Shown piece after piece: positions 1 to 4,643 of a DNA stretch of 8,190 nt. The DNA comes from an archaeon (GTDB lineage: Archaea; Micrarchaeota; Micrarchaeia; Norongarragalinales; SBBD01). Under the pieces are notes generated by a model that worked only from the letters and a program-made list of their open reading frames with translations, ran no database searches and had not been told where the DNA came from. Location: positions 1-8,190 of the forward strand of contig SBBD01000135.1 in NCBI GenBank assembly GCA_005239845.1, written 5' to 3'. The position numbers and the translations under genes are program-made. Numbering within the stretch: position 1 is the first letter of the stretch; every line of letters begins with the position of its first letter.

Positions 1-31
1 CTTTCTGCGCGGTTTCTTTTGCATCAGCCAT
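1..31 (-). CDS. N-terminal fragment of an unidentified gene
   Basis: An ATG on the minus strand at 31-29 opens a frame that stays open to the window edge and encodes only MADAKETAQK. It is called because of what lies upstream. GGTGAT, the exact archaeal Shine-Dalgarno core, sits at 41-36, four bases before the ATG. A TATA-like stretch lies further upstream at about 76-61. Ten residues are too few to name a family, and I give no function. It is transcribed in the same direction as the transposase remnant and exonuclease, but the TATA suggests its own promoter. It could be a chance ATG, but the combination of signals makes a real gene start more likely than not. Confidence 0.55.
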   Translation of the reverse strand, partial: MADAKETAQK

Positions 32-35
32 TCTA

Positions 36-76
36 ATCACCAAATATATATAGTTGAACTAATATATAAATATATT
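36..76 (-). promoter_or_regulatory. Promoter and Shine-Dalgarno for the left-edge gene
   Basis: Read on the minus strand, an A/T-only tract at 76-61 could serve as a TATA box. It is followed by an 11-base near-perfect dyad, TAGTTGAACTA on the plus strand (51-61), and a second A/T run (52-42). GGTGAT (41-36) comes next, just before the ATG at 31. A TATA centred near 67 would place the transcription start near 40-42, leaving a short leader that just includes GGTGAT. The dyad lies between the TATA box and the expected start site, a usual place for a repressor operator. No experimental support. Confidence 0.4.
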
Positions 77-84
77 GATTGAAA

Positions 85-351
85 CTACGCTACATTTATA
101 CTATTGAATAATCGGAGTTTATTGGAAGCGGCTAGAATATCAATTGGAATCTTGTTCTCGAAGCTTTCATGGATTAGAACGACGATGTTGTGGCATAGCA
201 CCTTCACCAAAGCCTCGTTGACTTGCGCTGGCTCATTCTTGGAGAATAGCTTGCCGTCAAACTTGCGTTTCAGCATGTTAAACGTGGCTTCCTTCAACTT
301 TTCACTTATTTCTTGGTGAGACGCCTTACCAACGCTCAATAAGCAAAACAT
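85..351 (-). pseudogene. Remnant of a DDE (IS4/IS5-like) transposase C-terminus
   Basis: The 88-residue frame contains EATFNMLKRKF (residues 21-31) and NEALVKVLCHNIVVLIHE (residues 45-62). From memory of the family, these match the C-terminal end of DDE_Tnp_1-type transposases, where a catalytic Glu is followed six residues later by Lys (E21, K28), then by a hydrophobic helix with an invariant-looking HN. The Arg normally four residues before the Glu is Glu here (E17), and residues before about 17 do not resemble the family. Recognisable homology therefore runs only from about 291 to 139. The N-terminal catalytic part is absent, so it cannot transpose. It overlaps the end of the exonuclease by 26 bases, consistent with an insertion that was mostly deleted. 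An annotator could call it a small hypothetical protein. Confidence 0.6.
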
Positions 352-988
352 TTGTTTTCAAGGCACGTTTGTAGAGAGCATCTGTTTTTTCCAGATCTTT
401 TGAAAGATACTCTTTTAGTTTATCCATGTTATTTTCGCTGCACCATTTAGCCACCATGCTTCCATCTTCCTCTGCTTTTTCTCCTCCAATCAATTCGGAA
501 AGTTCCTTCAACGTTCCCCGAACGCGGCCGGAACGATACGCGGAGAGTTTTTGTCGAAGGTCAATAACGAGTTTGATGGTAAAAGGAGAAATGACTACGT
601 CATTTATGAAACTGCGAGTTGTAATAAAAGGAAGGTCGTAGTCCAAGATGTTAAAACCGACTACCTTTACGCTGGGGTCCCCTTTCTTAATCGTCTTCCA
701 CGCAAGCCAAAAGTCATCCAGTATTTTTTTCTCGCTTTCATCCATGAATATTTGGTTACGGTCATCATGCCGTATTCCAATAGCGACAATCTTGGAGTCA
801 ATCGGATTCATGAGTTTATTCTTTTCAGCTTCTGAAAGCTCAAAGTATCCCTCCATCTCGATAGGACATGTTTCCACATCAACGATAAAGTAGTCTCCAT
901 CCATGAATCCGTTAGGCCCGATATCGAATAAAAACATGTGCCAGCCTCGTTTCTGGTTACGCCGCTTAAACTGCATCACGTGAAACAC
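326..988 (-). CDS. Stand-alone DEDDy-type 3'-5' exonuclease
   Basis: Predicted nuclease of 220 residues with an RNase H-like exonuclease fold, similar in motif layout to the proofreading domain of family B DNA polymerases but without a polymerase. Motif I is YFIVDVET, giving D37 and E39. Motif II is VGFNILDYDLPF (110-121), with D118 as the acidic residue. Motif III is Y194-x3-D198 in EYLSKDLEKTDALY. All four metal-binding acids and the Tyr of the DEDDy subgroup are therefore present. TLKELSELIGG (159-169) fits the helix before motif III. Expected activity is Mg-dependent removal of nucleotides from 3' ends; whether of DNA or RNA cannot be told. The start at 988 is GTG, chosen because a TATA-like box lies 27-28 bases upstream as in neighbouring genes; ATG at 976 or 937 is possible. 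The gene is A/T-rich compared with the rest of the window, suggesting a separate origin. Confidence 0.85.
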   Translation of the reverse strand: MFHVMQFKRRNQKRGWHMFLFDIGPNGFMDGDYFIVDVETCPIEMEGYFELSEAEKNKLMNPIDSKIVAIGIRHDDRNQIFMDESEKKILDDFWLAWKTIKKGDPSVKVVGFNILDYDLPFITTRSFINDVVISPFTIKLVIDLRQKLSAYRSGRVRGTLKELSELIGGEKAEEDGSMVAKWCSENNMDKLKEYLSKDLEKTDALYKRALKTNVLLIERW

Positions 989-1011
989 TTAACAAGCCAT
1001 GCGCCCAGCCA

Positions 1012-1019
1012 GTATAATT
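1012..1019 (-). promoter_or_regulatory. TATA-like box of the exonuclease gene
   Basis: The minus strand reads AAATTATA here, centred about 27-28 bases before the GTG at 988. With the usual archaeal TATA-to-start distance this predicts transcription beginning at or within a base or two of the start codon, that is, a leaderless mRNA. If translation began at ATG 976 the leader would be about 12 bases. Confidence 0.45.
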
Positions 1020-1057
1020 TTGATTTTATGATGAGCCCACCAAATTAAAAGTCAGCT

Positions 1058-1094
1058 CGGCTTATACGGGCAAAGCCGTTGGGATGGGCTTTGC
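1058..1094 (+). other. Two mutually exclusive hairpins between divergent promoters
   Basis: CGGCTT (1058-1063) can pair with AAGCCG (1073-1078), with a 9-base loop. The overlapping GCAAAGCC (1070-1077) can instead pair perfectly with GGCTTTGC (1087-1094), also with a 9-base loop. Both hairpins use the same middle segment, so only one can form. The element lies in the 165-base gap between the exonuclease and antitoxin promoters, upstream of both predicted start sites. It may therefore act as DNA (operator or supercoil-extruded cruciform) rather than RNA, or it may be chance. It is the only structured element I see in this gap. Confidence 0.3.
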
Positions 1095-1121
1095 ATTTGA
1101 GTGGAAATGAGGCTACGAAAA

Positions 1122-1130
1122 ATTATTATA
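1122..1130 (+). promoter_or_regulatory. TATA-like box of the vapBC operon
   Basis: ATTATTATA is centred about 28 bases before the antitoxin ATG at 1154, which predicts a leaderless transcript. A run of nine T (1141-1149) fills the space between the box and the start. This box also argues against starting the antitoxin at the in-frame ATG at 1079, because that extension would read straight through the promoter. Confidence 0.5.
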
Positions 1131-1153
1131 CTTGTATAACTTTTTTTTTATTT

Positions 1154-1375
1154 ATGGAAACGTTTGTGGCGAAAGTGAGGAAGTGGGGCAACTCAAAGGG
1201 CGTGATCCTGCCGGCAAGGATAACGGTGGCTGTTGGGGAAGACGTGCTGCTGAACGTGCAGCGCACGGCAGGCGTGACGAAAGTGAAAGACGCCTTCGGC
1301 AAGGTTAGAGCCAAGAGCAATACGGCCTCGTCTCTGAGGGAAATCGACGAGGAATTCAGGTCCAAGTTCGACTGA
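1154..1375 (+). CDS. vapB: AbrB/SpoVT-type antitoxin (VapB-like)
   Basis: A 73-residue DNA-binding antitoxin. The signature VRKWGNSKGVILP (residues 8-20) is the classic swapped-hairpin AbrB motif. It dimerises, binds operator DNA and, with its toxin, represses the shared promoter. The hairpin second half is VGEDVLLNVQ (27-36). The tail after about residue 40 is charged and ends LREIDEEFRSKFD, the kind of flexible segment that wraps a PIN toxin and blocks its active site. The start at 1154 was preferred to the in-frame ATG at 1079 because it puts the signature motif at the normal distance from the N-terminus and matches the TATA box 28 bases upstream. The toxin gene follows after an 11-base gap. 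The pair is G/C-rich, unlike the DNA to its left. Confidence 0.88.
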   Translation: METFVAKVRKWGNSKGVILPARITVAVGEDVLLNVQRTAGVTKVKDAFGKVRAKSNTASSLREIDEEFRSKFD

Positions 1376-1386
1376 AAGGCGGTTTC

Positions 1387-1746
1387 ATGCACTTTTTTGA
1401 CTCCTATGCCCTCATCGAGATTTTAAGAGGAAGCCCTTCCTACCGCACGTATTCGGATGCCCCCCTTGTCACGACGGCGCTCAACCTGTGCGAGACCTAC
1501 TATTTTTTCCTGAGGGAAGGAAAGGGCCCCGAATTCATGGCGTTTTACCAAAAAGCCTCTTTCGAGCTCTTGCAAGTAACGGCAGATGCGGCTCTGGAAG
1601 CGGCCCGTTTTCGGCATGCGCGCCGCAAGCAAAACTTCAGCTATGCGGACTCCGTGTCCTATGCGGTTGCCCGTTCCAAGGGCCTTACGTTCGTTACGGG
1701 AGACAAGGAGTTCAAGGGCTTGGAAGGCGTGGAGTGGGTTCCGTGA
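1387..1746 (+). CDS. vapC: PIN-domain ribonuclease toxin (VapC-like)
   Basis: A 119-residue PIN-domain protein of typical VapC length, expected to be a Mg-dependent endoribonuclease that slows growth by cutting RNA (tRNA or rRNA in characterised relatives) when freed from its antitoxin. The four acidic active-site positions are all visible: D5 in FFDSYALIE, E36 in LNLCETYY, D88 in FSYADSVSYAVA and D106 in LTFVTGDKEF. It begins 11 bases after the antitoxin stop and is surely co-transcribed with it. The sequence AAGGCGG just upstream is a weak ribosome-binding site. Its stop codon lies 7 bases from the stop of the convergent metalloprotease, and no T-run terminator is visible after it. The target RNA cannot be predicted. 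Confidence 0.9.
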   Translation: MHFFDSYALIEILRGSPSYRTYSDAPLVTTALNLCETYYFFLREGKGPEFMAFYQKASFELLQVTADAALEAARFRHARRKQNFSYADSVSYAVARSKGLTFVTGDKEFKGLEGVEWVP

Positions 1747-1753
1747 ATTAGCT

Positions 1754-3358
1754 CTAAAGCATGAGCCAAATCCCTATAGCCATGGGAACCAGTGCCATAA
1801 TGACTGCAAGGCTTTTCGGGCGGCTCGTGATGCGCTCGCTTCCTAAAAGCATGTAGTCCAACGCCAAGTGCTGGCTGGCTCCCCTGAAAAACCAGCCCTT
1901 GCAGCTCGCAGGGCTTCCCACGAGCTTTCCTGCTCTCGTAATGGAAAAGAACAAGTCCCCCAAGAACGGCAGCCAGCTCTTGTAGTCAATATACAGCAAG
2001 CCGCTCTTGTCCTGCAGCATGAAGTCCTCCGAAAACACGTACCCCGGCACTCCCCTTCCAACCAGCGTGCCTTCCAACGCAGAAGGTTTTCCGCGCACGG
2101 GGGAAGCATAAGGGTCGCCCATGAGTTCATCCACGCTCGTTTTTTGTGCCTCGCCTCCCGGATACTTGTAGAATGCGAGGACCAGCAAGCCAACTCCCGC
2201 CCCCAAGAGCGGAGCTGCCAAGAACAGCTTGCCATTACTATCATTCGCCATGCCAAGCGCCCCAATTATGCTTAAAATAGCAAAAAAAATCCACAGCTTC
2301 GAAACCGTCCAGTCCACCACGAATTCCTTCAAGTGCCTGGCCTTGTCGAACGGAAAGCGCCTTACCGCTTCCATGTCGAAAATGGGCTTGCTTTCGCGTT
2401 CCAGCAAGGCGCGGATGCGTTTTCCTGTCAGAGGATGCGAAGAAGAAATCTCGAGCCAGAACGCCCACCAGTTGTTCAAATCGTACACCATGGCCCTCTC
2501 GACGGCGCTCGTGTCCTTGTTGTCCACGTAGTCCGCTCCCGTCAAGCCAAAGGTCTTCGAGAACTTGTGGTCGTAGATGCCGAGCGTGCGCGTGCCCTCC
2601 ATGAGCTCCTTCGTCTTCTCCGAGTCCTTGGAAGCGACGATTCCATACGCGATTTTCACGAGCGCGGAAGCCAACGGGTTTCCTGAGCCCATTTTTTCTT
2701 TTGCATACTCGTCCGCCCAGTATTCGCGCGCCCGGCTCAAGTACAGCAAAACATAGGTGCCAATGTAGTAGAAAAGCAGGGAAACGGCGCCGACGAGCGG
2801 CAAGGGGTTTCGGCGCCCGCGCATGCGCACGAACGTCCTTCCAACCGTGTATAGCACCGTCAGAATATACGCCGCAAGCGTCATCACAATGAAATCGCGG
2901 TGCACGATGTGCCCCAACTCGTGCGCTGCAACCGCTCGGCGCTCTTCCTTGTCCAAATACGCGAAGATGCCTTGCGTGAGCACCATGCGCGCGTTCCAGT
3001 GGTCTGAACCATACGTGAATGCTTGGGGGTTATTGTCGTCAATGAACCCGATTTTCGGGAAGCTGATTTTCTCTTTTTCGCATGTTTCTTTCAAGAACGC
3101 CGCAAGCCTTTCGTCCTTGTTCTGCAGCTCCTCAAACGAAAGCCAGCGCAGCTTGTAGAACCACTGGTAAAGAAGGTCGCTGATCCACGGGCTAATACGC
3201 CAGGAAACGACGAACAAAAGAGCTTCGAGGACAAGAAGGCCGCCCAAACCGAAGGCATCGTACAAGTCCCCGAACCAGAAGACGAGCGCGGAAATGATGA
3301 ACAAGAACGTGCCCAGCAAGCCCAACGCGAGCAGCGAACCGAACGCGACGCGGACCAT
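1754..3358 (-). CDS. Membrane M48-family zinc metalloprotease (HtpX/Ste24-like) with C-terminal extension
   Basis: A 534-residue integral membrane protease, likely in quality control of membrane proteins. Two hydrophobic segments (about 6-27 and 38-56) precede a cytoplasmic catalytic region. NPQAFTYG (110-117) is the substrate-edge motif. AHELGHIVH (145-153) supplies zinc ligands H146 and H150 and catalytic E147. Two more membrane segments (155-177, 187-205) are followed by SRAREYWADEY (208-218) with the third ligand E212, and SSHPLTGKRIRAL (306-318) is the family's HP motif. HtpX proteins are usually around 300 residues. Here about 200 more follow: two membrane segments (354-371, 378-396), a soluble beta-rich domain (about 425-505, with VGRGVPGYVFSEDFMLQD) and a final membrane helix (514-532). 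A TATA-like box 27 bases before the ATG suggests a leaderless mRNA; AGGTGA at 3374-3369 is an alternative ribosome site. Confidence 0.92.
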   Translation of the reverse strand: MVRVAFGSLLALGLLGTFLFIISALVFWFGDLYDAFGLGGLLVLEALLFVVSWRISPWISDLLYQWFYKLRWLSFEELQNKDERLAAFLKETCEKEKISFPKIGFIDDNNPQAFTYGSDHWNARMVLTQGIFAYLDKEERRAVAAHELGHIVHRDFIVMTLAAYILTVLYTVGRTFVRMRGRRNPLPLVGAVSLLFYYIGTYVLLYLSRAREYWADEYAKEKMGSGNPLASALVKIAYGIVASKDSEKTKELMEGTRTLGIYDHKFSKTFGLTGADYVDNKDTSAVERAMVYDLNNWWAFWLEISSSHPLTGKRIRALLERESKPIFDMEAVRRFPFDKARHLKEFVVDWTVSKLWIFFAILSIIGALGMANDSNGKLFLAAPLLGAGVGLLVLAFYKYPGGEAQKTSVDELMGDPYASPVRGKPSALEGTLVGRGVPGYVFSEDFMLQDKSGLLYIDYKSWLPFLGDLFFSITRAGKLVGSPASCKGWFFRGASQHLALDYMLLGSERITSRPKSLAVIMALVPMAIGIWLML

Positions 3359-3380
3359 ACGTGCTTTTTCACCTACTTCC

Positions 3381-3390
3381 TTTATAAATT
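3381..3390. promoter_or_regulatory. Palindromic TATA box between divergent genes
   Basis: TTTATAAATT contains the self-complementary TTTATAAA. On the minus strand it is centred about 27 bases before the M48 protease ATG at 3358, which predicts a leaderless transcript. Because the core is palindromic it could also drive plus-strand transcription toward the MarC gene, giving a leader of about 50 bases. Direction in archaea is normally set by the neighbouring BRE, which I cannot identify confidently here. Confidence 0.5.
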
Positions 3391-3455
3391 TCTGCGCTCT
3401 GCCTTTTCCACCTATTTTCCGACGTAACCCCTTCCTGTTTTTCTGTTCATTTACT

Positions 3456-3459
3456 GGTG
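3456..3459 (+). promoter_or_regulatory. Shine-Dalgarno GGTG deciding the MarC start
   Basis: GGTG matches part of the archaeal anti-Shine-Dalgarno complement GGTGATC and sits six bases before ATG 3466. The in-frame GTG at 3457 lies inside this element, so ATG 3466 is the better start. No convincing TATA box lies 27 bases before either codon, so this gene is more likely leadered. Confidence 0.4.
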
Positions 3460-3465
3460 TCCTGC

Positions 3466-4044
3466 ATGTTTGAAAACTTTCTGACGGCGTTCGCCAGCCT
3501 GTTCGTCATCATGAACCCCTTTTCCAGCCTGCTCCCTTTCCTCCTGCTCACGAGAGACCTCGCTCCAGAAGAACGAAGAAAGAGCGCCAACTTGGCCGCC
3601 TTGGTGGCAGGCGGGCTGGCAATCGTTTTCCTGTTCATAGGCCCTCCCCTGCTTGCCCTCATGGGGCTTTCCCTTTCCTCGTTCAAAATCGCGGGAGGCA
3701 TCGTGTTGTCGCTTTTAGGCTTGCAGACCGTCCTAGGATTCAGGTTCGGCAACGGCGACGAGGAGAAGCAGGCGGTAGCCGTGCTCATTGGCACGCCTTA
3801 CTTGACGGGTCCCGGCGTGCTTACGAGCGTGGTCATCGAAAGCGCCGAGTTCGGGGCGCTCGTCGCGTTTTTAGCCATCCTCGCCTCCGTTTTCGCGAGC
3901 TGGCTCATTTTGCGCGCCGGGAACCGCATGGCCAAGTTTCTTGGAAGACAGTTCTTGCTCGTGCTCGTAAAGATCATGGGGCTGCTGCTGGTGGCGAGGG
4001 GCGTGCAGTTCGTGCTTCAGGGCGTGCACGCTTCCTCCCTCTAA
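3466..4044 (+). CDS. MarC family (UPF0056) integral membrane protein
   Basis: A 192-residue polytopic membrane protein with about six hydrophobic segments (roughly 6-28, 42-63, 70-90, 104-124, 129-150 and 163-187), the usual length and topology of MarC proteins. Family-like motifs are NPFSSLLPFLLLT (17-29), FKIAGGIVLSLLGLQTVLG (73-91), PYLTGPGVLTSVVI (111-124) and KIMGLLLVARGVQFVLQG (169-186). The first and third carry the conserved Pro/Gly turns at equivalent places in the two halves, suggesting an internal repeat. The original multiple-antibiotic-resistance role of the family is not supported in later work, and no transport substrate is established, so I give no function beyond family. It is divergent from the M48 protease and 60 bases before the next membrane protein gene. 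Start chosen on the GGTG at 3456-3459. Confidence 0.9.
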   Translation: MFENFLTAFASLFVIMNPFSSLLPFLLLTRDLAPEERRKSANLAALVAGGLAIVFLFIGPPLLALMGLSLSSFKIAGGIVLSLLGLQTVLGFRFGNGDEEKQAVAVLIGTPYLTGPGVLTSVVIESAEFGALVAFLAILASVFASWLILRAGNRMAKFLGRQFLLVLVKIMGLLLVARGVQFVLQGVHASSL

Positions 4045-4065
4045 TTCATTCGCCTTTTTCGGTAG

Positions 4066-4073
4066 GTTTATAG
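4066..4073 (+). promoter_or_regulatory. Possible TATA box of the orphan membrane protein
   Basis: GTTTATAG is centred about 35 bases before ATG 4105, which would leave a leader of roughly eight or nine bases, a little longer than at its neighbours. No Shine-Dalgarno core is evident in that leader. Read-through from the MarC gene 60 bases upstream is the alternative; a run of five T (4054-4058) between them is a weak terminator at best. Confidence 0.35.
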
Positions 4074-4104
4074 GCTGCCCTGGCTAATCTCTTTCGAGCA
4101 AGAG

Positions 4105-4524
4105 ATGGACTGGGGGTTCTTGAAGCCGCTCGGCTTTATCGTCATCTACATTTCGCTTGCCGTCGCCATCCGCTCCATCCTCAAGAAAGTCTTCCCGTTG
4201 GCGGCCAACTGGGGGTTTCTGCTTTTGCTCGTCGTAGGCTTTTCGCTCTTGTACTACGCGTACTACGATGCGTTCTACCTCGCCCAGGAAATCTTGTGGC
4301 CTTCGTGGATTGAAGGGGAAAAAACGAAGGAATCCGACCTGATCGGGCCGTACCTGCAGCCCCTACTCTATGTCGCTGCTTTCATTTTTCTTTCGAGCGC
4401 CTGGCTCGTGTTCGAACAGCAAAAGGGCATCAATTTGGAGTACGCTTCCTCGCTTCTCTTCGGCCTGCTCTTCCTCGGCGCCGCCATTTCCGTCACGTAC
4501 CTCGACGACGTAGCAGAAGAATGA
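4105..4524 (+). CDS. Unrecognised small four-helix membrane protein
   Basis: A 139-residue protein I cannot assign to a family. It has four hydrophobic segments at about 8-26, 36-52, 86-104 and 115-132. The loop between the second and third (about 53-85) is aromatic-rich at first (LLYYAYYDAFYLAQEILWPSW, about 48-68; quoted region is mainly Tyr, Phe and Trp), then charged (EGEKTKESD, 70-78). The first interhelix turn carries R23, K27 and K28, suggesting it is cytoplasmic, with the aromatic loop also cytoplasmic or at the interface depending on topology. The C-terminus is acidic (DDVAEE). There is no signal peptide cleavage motif, no cysteine and no metal or nucleotide motif. The codon character matches its neighbours, so it is very likely a real gene. 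It sits between MarC and the surface protease. Confidence 0.8.
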   Translation: MDWGFLKPLGFIVIYISLAVAIRSILKKVFPLAANWGFLLLLVVGFSLLYYAYYDAFYLAQEILWPSWIEGEKTKESDLIGPYLQPLLYVAAFIFLSSAWLVFEQQKGINLEYASSLLFGLLFLGAAISVTYLDDVAEE

Positions 4525-4539
4525 AGTCGCGGGGATTCC

Positions 4540-4606
4540 TTTTTTTCTCTCGTTCTTATGACTAGCACGCTTGCCATGCTCCTTATTTTTTTCTTTTCTT
4601 TTTTTT
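4540..4606 (+). terminator. Poly-T termination region
   Basis: After the stop at 4524 come a run of seven T (4540-4546) and then a dense cluster of runs: seven (4586-4592), four (4594-4597) and eight (4599-4606), separated by single C. Archaeal RNA polymerase terminates on such T-runs in the non-template strand without a hairpin. The cluster would insulate the giant protease gene from upstream transcription. Confidence 0.6.
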
Positions 4607-4613
4607 CGCGCTG

Positions 4614-4620
4614 TTTAAAA
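4614..4620 (+). promoter_or_regulatory. TATA-like box of the surface protease
   Basis: TTTAAAA is centred 27 bases before ATG 4644, predicting a leaderless mRNA as for three other genes in the window. It follows directly on the poly-T cluster, so terminator and promoter are packed into 119 bases. Confidence 0.5.
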
Positions 4621-4643
4621 GCATCTCCGGCCATTAGCGCTTC

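Noticed and set aside
1028..1110. C/D box guide RNA
   Set aside because: ATGATGA at 1028-1034 matches a C box exactly, but I find no CTGA D or D' box in the following 75 bases.
1079..1153. N-terminal extension of the antitoxin from ATG 1079
   Set aside because: The 25 extra residues are translated from the hairpin and TATA region, do not resemble an AbrB protein, and push the signature motif too far from the N-terminus.
1843..2275. Open frames of 135-140 residues in other frames inside the M48 gene
   Set aside because: Rich in Arg, Ser, Cys and Trp without family motifs; they overlap the coding region of an intact protease.
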